A DNA stretch of 64,000 nucleotides, taken from positions 1-64,000 of the forward strand of contig CAWIJV010000003.1 of the NCBI GenBank assembly GCA_963836585.1, read 5' to 3'. Within the stretch, counting starts at the first letter, position 1. Every line of letters starts with the position of its first letter. Origin of the DNA: BTUB01 sp963836585. GTDB lineage: Bacteria > Babelota > Babeliae > Babelales > Vermiphilaceae. The translations under genes and the position numbers were made by a program. The notes below the pieces were generated by a model. The model searched no databases and had not been told where the DNA came from. It saw only the letters and a program-made list of their open reading frames with translations. This document shows, piece after piece, positions 49,843 to 58,046 of this stretch.

Positions 49843-51357
49843 TTAGGAACAACAAGAGTGCTTTTGAGGAACTATTTTCTTGCCATCAACATAGATTGGA
49901 TATTCAGGAAGATCAAACATCACTTTGTTAAAAATTTTCATGCTCCAGGCAGTAGAATCTGCACCGGTTTTTACCACAATCCAGGTGTCATAATTAAAAC
50001 CCGGATAGGTGGATTGGCTTGTGTTACCTGCATAGATATTATCGGGGGCCACATTGAGCGTAAATGCGCCAAAGGGGGCTAACGAATGTGCATGTTTGTC
50101 ATCCGCCCATAATCGGTAAACTCCATCATGCTCCCACAGGCGATGCATAATAGTGCCATAAGAAGCATACTCATAATTATGTGCATGCTGGTGCCCACGG
50201 AAAATCCATGAAACGGTGTAAGCAGGCTTGCTCCACTGTTGCAACACGCCACGGGTTAAATCTTTGCCCCACTGCCAGGTGCGATTGCCGGAATTATAAT
50301 CGAATAGCTTCGTGCCATCATCAACAATTGCATAGCTCCACATCCATCCCAAATGGATCGGGCTGCGTGGGCCGGTAATTGCTATACCATCCGAGGCACC
50401 AATCTCATCCTTGAAAGTCCATGAACTGAGTACCTCTTTAAAAACCTTTTTTAATTTCGAAGGCAATTTTTCTATCTGCTTGGCGCGCATCAACTTTCCA
50501 ACCTTTTCAAACAGATGCGTATTGAGCGGCTGCGCTAAAACAAGCTCCAAAAGATTGCTTGGCTCATAGCCCATTTCAATAAATCCGTGGCAACCCACTA
50601 AGAAATTTACTATTTTGGTACCCGAACCAATAAATACCGCAACCGGCATAAAATCATAGATGCGATTTACTTTTTTCATATCTTCTTTGGAGAATGCGGC
50701 GCCTAATTTTTGCTGCAGCTCCACCTGAAATTGCGACTGATTGGTAGACATATCGCAATCCTCATGATTGCCGCGCACCAAAATCACCTGATCAGGATTT
50801 TGCAATTTAAGCCACAGCATCGTGGCAAATGTTTCCACACCGGCATTTCCACGATCAACATAGTCTCCCAAGCCCACGAGCAAAACACCCGGTTTGAGCG
50901 TGAAAGAATCATCAGCGGCAAAATATCCTTTTTGGCGCAACTCTTGAATCATAGAAACGGTTGAGCGCACATCGCCATGGCGATCGCCAAACATAATAAT
51001 CTCAGTGCCCGGCGCAACGCGCATGGCTTGAATATAGGGATCAAAATCTTTTGCTTTTGCGTTAAAAAAGGAAGGAGAAAGCGCAGCGCCATCCACCCAA
51101 TGTGCAGAATTTGTAAGATCACTTTTTTTATACAGATCAGTCACCTGCTCCAGCGCACTCATGAATTCTTTATAGCCTATGGCAGCCACTGAATAATCGT
51201 GCTCAATACCGGGATTTTTTGTGACCATCTCTTTATAATGCGGAATGATGGCGCAACGCTTTTCCCACGTGGTAACCAAAGGAATTTGTTTGGCATAGCC
51301 AATGCTGGATGCCAATATTCCCATAACAATAAGAAATGATGTCATAAGCTTAGTCAT
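49843..51357 (-). CDS. Exported PPP-family (Ser/Thr phosphatase-like) metallophosphatase
   Basis: 504 residues from the ATG at 51357 (AAGGA 8 bp upstream). Signal peptide (KLMTSFLIVMGILASSIGYA). Metallophosphatase motifs in PPP order: IMFGDRHGDVRS (GDxHG, 124-128), LGDYVDRGNAGVE (GDxxDRG, 164-170), LVRGNHEDCD (GNHE, 195-199), a His near GCHGFIEMG, and IFRGHQHAHNYEY near the end, matching the RxHQ region of PP1/PP2A. Eukaryotic-like protein phosphatases exported by intracellular bacteria often act on host proteins. Last gene of a probable operon with three paralogous secreted proteins. Confidence 0.8.
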   Translation of the reverse strand: MTKLMTSFLIVMGILASSIGYAKQIPLVTTWEKRCAIIPHYKEMVTKNPGIEHDYSVAAIGYKEFMSALEQVTDLYKKSDLTNSAHWVDGAALSPSFFNAKAKDFDPYIQAMRVAPGTEIIMFGDRHGDVRSTVSMIQELRQKGYFAADDSFTLKPGVLLVGLGDYVDRGNAGVETFATMLWLKLQNPDQVILVRGNHEDCDMSTNQSQFQVELQQKLGAAFSKEDMKKVNRIYDFMPVAVFIGSGTKIVNFLVGCHGFIEMGYEPSNLLELVLAQPLNTHLFEKVGKLMRAKQIEKLPSKLKKVFKEVLSSWTFKDEIGASDGIAITGPRSPIHLGWMWSYAIVDDGTKLFDYNSGNRTWQWGKDLTRGVLQQWSKPAYTVSWIFRGHQHAHNYEYASYGTIMHRLWEHDGVYRLWADDKHAHSLAPFGAFTLNVAPDNIYAGNTSQSTYPGFNYDTWIVVKTGADSTAWSMKIFNKVMFDLPEYPIYVDGKKIVPQKHSCCS

Positions 51358-51362
51358 ACTCA

Positions 51363-52463
51363 TTATCCTTCAATCTCTGCCTGTATCTTTTTGTACAACT
51401 CTTTTTCTTTTTTTTGTAATGCGGCAAGCGTTTTTTTGTCGCCACCCATAATTGCTTCAACTTTAATGCCGGTTCTAGGATCGAGCCCACCATCGGCTTG
51501 GGTCATTACCATACAAAATTCAAGATCATCAGTATCAAGTGAAGAGGGATTTTCTCTTATTGCTTTCATAATCACGTGGATATCATCGGTGCTACCAATC
51601 CCCTTAATCGTAATAAAACGTTTTACGCCGCCCATGCCGGCTCCTGAGCTGCCCGATTTGCACAGATAGACATACCGGTGAAGATCTTTGCTCGGAATTG
51701 CCACCACCAAAATGGTGCCTGTTGAACCTTTGGCATACGCTTTTTCTAAATCTTCAATCTCTTGTTGATAGCGAGAGTATATCTTTTTATATCCCAGAAG
51801 ATCGAATGCGTCGCGCGCAGTAATTGAGATGGGCGTCGATCCAAAATTTAAATTGTTTGACACATAATAGGCAGTGCTGCTGCTCGAATCGCCCAGATTT
51901 GCAAATAATCCATAGTTTAGAAATAAGAGCTTTTGCCGCATTTTAGCATCGCCTTGCTTTCTGCCATGTTTGAGCAAATAGGCACGCATGCTATCTTCGG
52001 CGTCTCTTTCTTTTTGAGTGGTAAGCAACGGCTTTACATGGGCAAAAAGAAAATCGGTAGTCGGTTCATTCTCATGCAGTTGCCACAAGAAAGTATAGAT
52101 ACGTTCGGCAAATAGATAGCCACGCCTTTGGCCATGCACAAAGGTATAATAGCCTTTTTGAGCATATACGCGCTCTGTTTCAATAACGCTGGAGGCCAAA
52201 TCTATCAGCTCATTTTTTGTTTGATAATCAGCAACGATATAATTTTTCAGGCCATTCAAATTATTTTTCAAATGAAAACCGGTATGAGTGAGCTCAAAAG
52301 GAAGATCTTTGTTATGCTTTACGCAATAGTGCAATCCATCAAATAACTCTTGCGCGCCACCTCTTGCAACGGCATCTACTAATTTTTGCTCATGGGTAGT
52401 AATCGGGGCAATACTCCCCATCCACAAAGCAAAAAATGCGAGAGCAAACATGCGCCATATCAT
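51363..52463 (-). CDS. Secreted protein, FYHGQ family, paralog 3
   Basis: 366 residues with a signal peptide (RMFALAFFALWMGSIAP). It shares the design of the next two genes upstream: an early YxxFxHGQ motif (YYTFVHGQRRGYLFAERIYT), a central SKDLHRYVYLCKSGSSGAG segment, and a C-terminal FCMVMTQADGGLDPRTGIKV. It is the most divergent of the three. Function unknown. Its stop overlaps the start region of the phosphatase gene, and 2 bp separate it from the gene before, so the four genes are almost surely one transcript. Confidence 0.7.
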   Translation of the reverse strand: MIWRMFALAFFALWMGSIAPITTHEQKLVDAVARGGAQELFDGLHYCVKHNKDLPFELTHTGFHLKNNLNGLKNYIVADYQTKNELIDLASSVIETERVYAQKGYYTFVHGQRRGYLFAERIYTFLWQLHENEPTTDFLFAHVKPLLTTQKERDAEDSMRAYLLKHGRKQGDAKMRQKLLFLNYGLFANLGDSSSSTAYYVSNNLNFGSTPISITARDAFDLLGYKKIYSRYQQEIEDLEKAYAKGSTGTILVVAIPSKDLHRYVYLCKSGSSGAGMGGVKRFITIKGIGSTDDIHVIMKAIRENPSSLDTDDLEFCMVMTQADGGLDPRTGIKVEAIMGGDKKTLAALQKKEKELYKKIQAEIEG

Positions 52464-52465
52464 GA

Positions 52466-53623
52466 TTATACTCTCCCTGCTTTACCAACATAGGAGATTA
52501 ACTTTTCAAGTTTGGTATTTTTAATATTTTTGAAGGTGCCGCTGGAAACTGCATCACTAAAGACTGTTGCGGCAAGATCTTTTACCGCCTGCTTATATTC
52601 CTTCATCGCATTATCTTGTACCGTTGTATATCTAAAGATTTTCACGCCACTTTCAGGATTGAGCATGCAATTTTGAGAAAGTAATATGCGTGCTTGGAAC
52701 TTATCAAAATCACCCATCGTTGATGGATCTTTAATATATTGATCTAAAAGTGGTGAAATTTTAGTGTGGCGTTGGCGAACTCCATCATAAATTGACGCAT
52801 CAAGCTTATCTCGATAAGGAGTCCCAGACCAAATGCTTAAATATACATATTCATCAACTTTATCTTTAGGAACAAAAACCTGCATTAAGTTTCCCTCAGA
52901 AGTACCAATTAAATAATTAAGATTTACTAAATCTGAAACAAACTTCTGGTCAAGGCCGAAATGATTAAGTAATTTGGTAAACAGATCTTTTATAAGAACA
53001 TCATTGATGTAAGCACTATGGCTATTCATAAAATAGTAAAAGCTGTTTTCTCCATCCCACCACATATTGCCAAATAATGATAAGTTAACGCACATCATAT
53101 TTTTCATTAAATCAGAACGTGAATCGAACCAAGCATGCATAGCCCCATTCGCGCCTTCTTCATTGTCAATAAAAGAGTTAACTTCCAGTTCTTTTTCAGC
53201 TTCATACCATAAGCGCATAAATTCGAATTCAGGCAGCGGCTTGTTAATATTCACCAAAGAATAAAGTTCTTTTAAAAAATCCTGAAAAGCTCTAAAAATT
53301 GCCTTTTGGCCATGATAGAAAACATAGTACTGATCACAAAGTTCTTTTTCTTTCTGAATGATCATACCAACTAATGGTTTATAAAGTTGTTGTCTTGTTG
53401 CTAATTCCAGCTGCTGGGACGCAGTAAGCAACTTCGGCGCTGCTTTCAAATAGGCAAGCGTAGGAATTTTTTCGGTACGAACAACTGATACTTTTTTAAT
53501 ATCGGCAGCTATTCGTTGTTTTAATTCCTGAAGCACCTGAATATGGCCAACCAAGGGAGCTGAAGTAATCTTTGCATCTGCCCACGCAAATAGTAACAAA
53601 AGAGATGCTAAATAACCTTTCAT
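52466..53623 (-). CDS. Secreted protein, FYHGQ family, paralog 2
   Basis: About 385 residues from the ATG at 53623 (GAAGG 8 bp upstream; ATG/GTG alternatives at 53629 and 53638). Signal peptide (KGYLASLLLLFAWADAKITS). Clearly paralogous to 53660-54838: YYVFYHGQKAIFRAFQDFLK, EFMRLWYEAEKELEVNSFID, QVFVPKDKVDEYVYLSIWSG then TPYR, and FQARILLSQNCMLNPESGVK then IFRYTT. The repeated FYHG, GTPYR and NPESGVKIF blocks suggest a conserved active or binding site, but no known enzyme family is recognised. Confidence 0.7.
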   Translation of the reverse strand: MKGYLASLLLLFAWADAKITSAPLVGHIQVLQELKQRIAADIKKVSVVRTEKIPTLAYLKAAPKLLTASQQLELATRQQLYKPLVGMIIQKEKELCDQYYVFYHGQKAIFRAFQDFLKELYSLVNINKPLPEFEFMRLWYEAEKELEVNSFIDNEEGANGAMHAWFDSRSDLMKNMMCVNLSLFGNMWWDGENSFYYFMNSHSAYINDVLIKDLFTKLLNHFGLDQKFVSDLVNLNYLIGTSEGNLMQVFVPKDKVDEYVYLSIWSGTPYRDKLDASIYDGVRQRHTKISPLLDQYIKDPSTMGDFDKFQARILLSQNCMLNPESGVKIFRYTTVQDNAMKEYKQAVKDLAATVFSDAVSSGTFKNIKNTKLEKLISYVGKAGRV

Positions 53624-53659
53624 TTTCATAACCTTCACTAGTGAAATAACCTCGTATTT

Positions 53660-54838
53660 TTATCTCATGTAATCAATTAAGCGGCCCAAGCTGGTCTTTT
53701 CGATATTTTTATACGATTCTGCTGAGAGCCAATCGGTAAAAATATCACCGGTAATTCGTTTTAATTCTTTGTGATATTTTTTACTGTCAGATTCTTTCAT
53801 GGTGGTATATTTAAAAATTTTTACGCCACCTTCAGGATTCAGCATAAAATCTTGCGAGCAGAGCATTCGCGCTTGAAAATTGTCAAAATCACCCATGCCG
53901 GTAGGATCTTTAATATATTGATCAAGCAATGGAGCAATTTTCATATGCCGATTTCGTTTGTTGTCATATATTTTATCGTCAATCACTGTGCGATACGGCG
54001 TGCCGCCGGCCTGGCTCAAATAGACATAATCATCTACTTTGTCTTTGGGAATAAAAATTTGCAACAACATGCCTTCGGAAGTTTTAAATTTCTCATTGAG
54101 AGCGATCAGATGACTCACATAGGAGGCATCAAATCCAAAATGCTTAAAAAGCTCTTTTAATAATTTCTCGGTGAAGCCAATGTTTACTTTTGAATTATCT
54201 TTAAAATAGCCAAAGCTATGCGATGAACTGTTAAACAGGTTACCAAATAAAGATAAATTCACGCTAATTAATGTTTTTGCCAAATGGGGGCTGAAATCAC
54301 TCCACCAATGGGCACCTAAACTCCCGCCCTCTTCATCATCCATATACTTCTTGATCTTTATCTGTTTTTCAGCTTCATGCCACATGCGAAAAAATTCAAA
54401 CTGCTGCGGATGCCGGGAGATCGCCATCAAAGTATGCAGCTCTTTCAAAATATCGTGGAAAATATGGAATGAGTTGGGCAGACCGTGATAAAACACATAA
54501 TAATCACTGCAATAGCGCCTTTCTCGCTCGATAGCCAGATCGATAATATCGCCATACTCTTTTTTATATTTTTCTATCTCTTTCTCAGCAACATTGCTAC
54601 CACCAAAAAACCACCCAATCACTTTATTTCTTTTGACTGCATCAAGATAGGAAAGAGTGGGCGTTGCATCAGTAAAGGTAGGGGTCTCAATCTTTTGAAT
54701 TGTTCGAGCAAAATGCTCCTTGAGCGCTTGAACCATAGTAATATGAGGTAAAATATTATGCTTGGGCCTTGCAAATGATGGTGCAAAAAATAGAAAGCCG
54801 AGCACTGAAAAATAGGCTAATTTTTTAGCGAAAAACAT
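53660..54838 (-). CDS. Secreted protein, FYHGQ family, paralog 1
   Basis: 392 residues, first gene of the four-gene set. Signal peptide (KKLAYFSVLGFLFFAPSFAR). Same blocks as paralog 2: YYVFYHGLPNSFHIFHDILK, EFFRMWHEAEKQIKIKKYMD then DEEGG, QIFIPKDKVDDYVYLSQAGG then TPYR, and FQARMLCSQDFMLNPEGGVK then IFKYTT. The divergent promoter region upstream holds no other gene. A family with three linked copies plus a phosphatase suggests a secreted, perhaps host-directed set. Confidence 0.7.
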   Translation of the reverse strand: MFFAKKLAYFSVLGFLFFAPSFARPKHNILPHITMVQALKEHFARTIQKIETPTFTDATPTLSYLDAVKRNKVIGWFFGGSNVAEKEIEKYKKEYGDIIDLAIERERRYCSDYYVFYHGLPNSFHIFHDILKELHTLMAISRHPQQFEFFRMWHEAEKQIKIKKYMDDEEGGSLGAHWWSDFSPHLAKTLISVNLSLFGNLFNSSSHSFGYFKDNSKVNIGFTEKLLKELFKHFGFDASYVSHLIALNEKFKTSEGMLLQIFIPKDKVDDYVYLSQAGGTPYRTVIDDKIYDNKRNRHMKIAPLLDQYIKDPTGMGDFDNFQARMLCSQDFMLNPEGGVKIFKYTTMKESDSKKYHKELKRITGDIFTDWLSAESYKNIEKTSLGRLIDYMR

Positions 54839-55019
54839 GTAAATCCTCCATATCTGATTATGTATTTACTATAGCGCCCCCACTCAAAATGTCTAGCCCA
54901 ATATTCATTAATATTAATTTATAGGTATATGCAAGTTACAATCTGAAATTAAGCAATTCTATTCCCTTTCTTATGGGCAATTGCGTAGACTATGAATAAG
55001 CTAAAAATAAGGAGAAATC

Positions 55020-55328
55020 ATGAAAATCGACCCACGATACCAGAAAGAAATCGTTCATATTTTAACCGATATCTTCCCGGGACTGCAGCTCTACCAATTC
55101 AGCTCAAAAACCCTTAGTATCGGCCCTTTAGAGGGCAAGCAGCCTGCTATCCACCTGGCCCTAGACCTGGGCAGGATTATAGGGGAAACTGACATTCTTG
55201 AGGCCCAAAAGGCCCTTAAGGAGACCTCTATCCCCTATACTATCTATTTATATGATTTAAATGGGGTTTCTGAGCAGGAAAGGCAGGCTATTATAGCCAG
55301 TGCCCAGGCTTGGAAATTAGGACTTTGA
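55020..55328 (+). CDS. Minimal nucleotidyltransferase-like protein, catalytic motif lost
   Basis: 102 residues with AAGGAG before the ATG. The C-terminal part (ALKETSIPYTIYLYDLNGVS then EQERQAIIASAQAWKLGL) follows the MNT-type nucleotidyltransferase pattern in which VDLVDL-like strands and a final helix close the fold. The catalytic GSxxxGxxxxxSDIDLAL region is replaced by FSSKTLSIGPLEGKQPAIHL, with His where the metal-binding Asp is expected. It may be an inactive relative. No HEPN partner lies nearby. The call rests on fold-like pattern only. Confidence 0.4.
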   Translation: MKIDPRYQKEIVHILTDIFPGLQLYQFSSKTLSIGPLEGKQPAIHLALDLGRIIGETDILEAQKALKETSIPYTIYLYDLNGVSEQERQAIIASAQAWKLGL

Positions 55329-55329
55329 C

Positions 55330-55360
55330 CCAGCCTACGCTCTATCGAGCTTCGGCGGGC
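55330..55360. repeat. Dispersed repeat fragment
   Basis: CAGCCTACGCTCTATCGAGC then TTCGGCGGGC, related to 16559-16646, between the small gene and the aspS stop. Confidence 0.5.
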
Positions 55361-55363
55361 AAG

Positions 55364-57136
55364 TTACCCCTTAGTCGCCACTTTTGGCACCAGCTGAAGG
55401 CCATATTCTCTGAGCTTTTCCGGCTCAAGGAGGCTCGGAGCTTCCATCATAGGATCCATGCCACGGGCGGTCTTAGGGAAGGCGATCACTTCTCGGATTG
55501 AGCTCGATTTGGTCATCAGCATGATAAGCCGATCAAGCCCCAAGGCGATCCCTCCATGGGGTGGAAAGCCCAATTCTTGGGCCTCTAATAAAAAGCCAAA
55601 CTTTTCCTGGACCTGCTCTTTTGAGAGGCCAATCAGATCAAAAACCTTATCTTGCACGGCCGCATCATGAATTCTGATAGAGCCACCGCCCAGCTCGATG
55701 CCATTGAGCACCACATCGTAGGCGCGTGCCCTGATCTCATCGACCGGCTTATTTTCCCACCCCGATTGCGGGCTGGTGAACGGATGATGCATCGCATTCC
55801 ACCGTTTAGCGCCAGTATCATACTCAAACATAGGAAAATCGGTAATCCAGGAAAAATGGAACTGATCATGTGGAATAAGATTTAGGGTATTTGCCAGCTC
55901 AAGTCGCAAACGGCCTAATAATGGCCAGGCCTCATGATAAGGGCCGGCAATAATAAAGAGCGTGCTTTTAGGATTAAGATCCGGGAGCAGCGCTTTTACT
56001 TTTTGATAAAAATCGGCGGGTAAGAATTTAGCTACCGGTGAATCGGCAACCCCATCTTTGAAGCGAATCCAAAGGAGCCCTTTTGCTCCCAGTTGCTGCG
56101 CGCGATCCACCATCGCGTCAAGTTCCGAGCGGGCAAATTCATAATCGGCCACATGCAGCGCACCAATTTTGCCCTTTTTTTCTAGGACTGCTTGTAAAAA
56201 TTTAAGCTCGGTACCCTCAAAAAGTGAACTCGCGTCATTAACTTTTAACCCAAATCTCAGATCCGGTTTATCAGAACCATATTCGCCAAATGCTTGATCA
56301 AAGCTCATGCGGGGGAATGGCGTTTTAATATCGATGCCCAGACCCTTTTTCCACATATGCGCAAGCAACTGCTCCATTAAATCTTGGATATCTTTTTCAG
56401 TGATAAAAGACATTTCCACATCAAGCTGCGTGAATTCAGGCTGCCGGTCTGCACGCAAATCTTCATCCCTAAAGCAGCGGGCTATCTGGAAATATTTTTC
56501 CATGCCGGCAGCCATGAGCAGCTGTTTATAGAGTTGCGGCGATTGGGCTAACGCATAAAAAGAGCCTAAATGAATGCGGGAAGGCACCAGAAATCCTCGC
56601 GCCCCTTCGGGAGTATTTTTGGTGAGAACCGGTGTCTCAATCTCATAAAAACCACGGCTATTAAGAAAGTCTCGCATAGCAAAAATAATATCATGGCGCA
56701 GTTTAAATTTAGCATGCATCTGCTCACGGCGCAGATCAAGATACCGATATTTTAAACGCGTATCTTCATCCACGTTTTCAGCATCGGTGAGCATAAATGG
56801 CAGCGCTTTTGCTTTATTAAGAATAGTCAATTCCTGCACTTGCACTTCCACCATACCGGTGGGCAGCTCTTTATTGATAGTGGCCTCAGAACGCTTGACC
56901 ACCGTGCCCTTAATGCATAGCACAAACTCAGAGCGGAGCGTATGGGCAAGCTCATGCGCCTGAGCATTAAAATCGGGATTAAACACCAGCTGCACTATGC
57001 CTGAGCGATCGCGCAGATCAATGAAGATAAGCCCCCCATGATCCCGGCGGCGATCCACCCAGCCACACAAATCAACTATTTTTCCCAAATACTGCTCAGT
57101 AACTTGTCCGCAATGAGCGGTTCGCGCATAGTGCAT
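55364..57136 (-). CDS. aspS: Aspartyl-tRNA synthetase (bacterial type)
   Basis: 590 residues from the ATG at 57136; the frame is open further upstream but conservation starts with MHYARTAHCGQVTEQYLGKI. N-terminal OB fold for the anticodon (VDLCGWVDRRRDHGGLIFID), class II motif 2 (FRDEDLRADRQPEFTQLDVE), the bacterial GAD insertion (about 290-420; FKDGVADSPVAKF, GPYHEAW), FDYxxITDFPMFEYD-like FSWITDFPMFEYD, and motif 3 (GGIALGLDRLIMLMTKSSSI then REVIAFPKT). Charges tRNA-Asp, and perhaps tRNA-Asn if the transamidation route is used. Confidence 0.96.
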   Translation of the reverse strand: MHYARTAHCGQVTEQYLGKIVDLCGWVDRRRDHGGLIFIDLRDRSGIVQLVFNPDFNAQAHELAHTLRSEFVLCIKGTVVKRSEATINKELPTGMVEVQVQELTILNKAKALPFMLTDAENVDEDTRLKYRYLDLRREQMHAKFKLRHDIIFAMRDFLNSRGFYEIETPVLTKNTPEGARGFLVPSRIHLGSFYALAQSPQLYKQLLMAAGMEKYFQIARCFRDEDLRADRQPEFTQLDVEMSFITEKDIQDLMEQLLAHMWKKGLGIDIKTPFPRMSFDQAFGEYGSDKPDLRFGLKVNDASSLFEGTELKFLQAVLEKKGKIGALHVADYEFARSELDAMVDRAQQLGAKGLLWIRFKDGVADSPVAKFLPADFYQKVKALLPDLNPKSTLFIIAGPYHEAWPLLGRLRLELANTLNLIPHDQFHFSWITDFPMFEYDTGAKRWNAMHHPFTSPQSGWENKPVDEIRARAYDVVLNGIELGGGSIRIHDAAVQDKVFDLIGLSKEQVQEKFGFLLEAQELGFPPHGGIALGLDRLIMLMTKSSSIREVIAFPKTARGMDPMMEAPSLLEPEKLREYGLQLVPKVATKG

Positions 57137-57381
57137 AATGACGTATACCTTAACGGTTAAATGCGAATAAAAACATGATACCAAGCGTAGCACGGTTAAT
57201 CAGGCTTGTTAACAAGCCATACAAAACCCCCTTTTGCCCCCATTTTCTTCTTGCAGAGCCCCAGTAATATTTTCAGGCTGAAAATTATATGAATATTGCA
57301 GCCATTCTATTGCTATTTTATAAAATTAAATTATCATAGTTAGTGTAGTATATTTAAATTCCTGTGGAGGTTATTTTAACT

Positions 57382-57987
57382 ATGAATAAGCATTTGTTAT
57401 TGCTATCATCTTTATCTCTTTGCTTGATTGCGCCTGCTTGGGCGGCCCATGATAGCAACCGTCTCATATTGAATAAAAAGTTTACACGGCACGCTCAGGA
57501 ATTGGGCCTGCCAGGCGAGCCGAGCAATCAAGAGCTTGATGATCTAGCCAAGCATTATTGCAAAAACCATACCAAAACATTTGTAGCAATTATATGGCCC
57601 CGCGGGCAACTGTACATTGATTTGATTAAATCGATGATGAAGCCAAAGTGTGAATTGCTCTATCAAAAATGTTTTTATCTTGAAAATGATGGTCCAAAAT
57701 TCTTGGATCAGTTCGCACATCCGGCCAAATCAGCCAGCAGCATTCTCAAAAATGCCACCAACTATATTCCGGTTGGTATGGTTGGTCCCTTTAAATTCTA
57801 TACATTGCTTTTCAAAACAGAGATGCCATTAGCTGATATTATCTTTATGAAGAATACGATTCGAGCTGCAATAGGCGCATCATATTTCTCAATTCATATC
57901 GATGACTACAATACAGAAAGTCAGCAACTATGCGATGCAATTTTTGATGATGCAATATTAGATAGCATCAGTCACAAAGTTTTCTAA
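57382..57987 (+). CDS. Secreted protein of unknown function
   Basis: 201 residues from the ATG at 57382, with GGAGG 11 bp upstream; the frame could open at a GTG at 57364. Signal peptide (KHLLLLSSLSLCLIAPAWAA). The mature protein has four cysteines and no recognised family (KHYCKNHTKTFVAIIWPRGQ; ELLYQKCFYLENDGPKFLDQ). Followed by a strong terminator shared with the convergent porin gene. Confidence 0.65.
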   Translation: MNKHLLLLSSLSLCLIAPAWAAHDSNRLILNKKFTRHAQELGLPGEPSNQELDDLAKHYCKNHTKTFVAIIWPRGQLYIDLIKSMMKPKCELLYQKCFYLENDGPKFLDQFAHPAKSASSILKNATNYIPVGMVGPFKFYTLLFKTEMPLADIIFMKNTIRAAIGASYFSIHIDDYNTESQQLCDAIFDDAILDSISHKVF

Positions 57988-58000
57988 ATCTTACATTTTT

Positions 58001-58036
58001 AAAAAAGCCGTTCATTTATCTATGAGCGGCTTTTTT
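58001..58036. terminator. Bidirectional rho-independent terminator
   Basis: AAAAAAGCCGTTCAT / ATGAGCGGCTTTTTT stem with one G-T pair, A-run on one side and T-run on the other. It serves the gene at 57382 and the porin gene on the minus strand. Confidence 0.85.
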
Positions 58037-58046
58037 CTTGTCTCAA

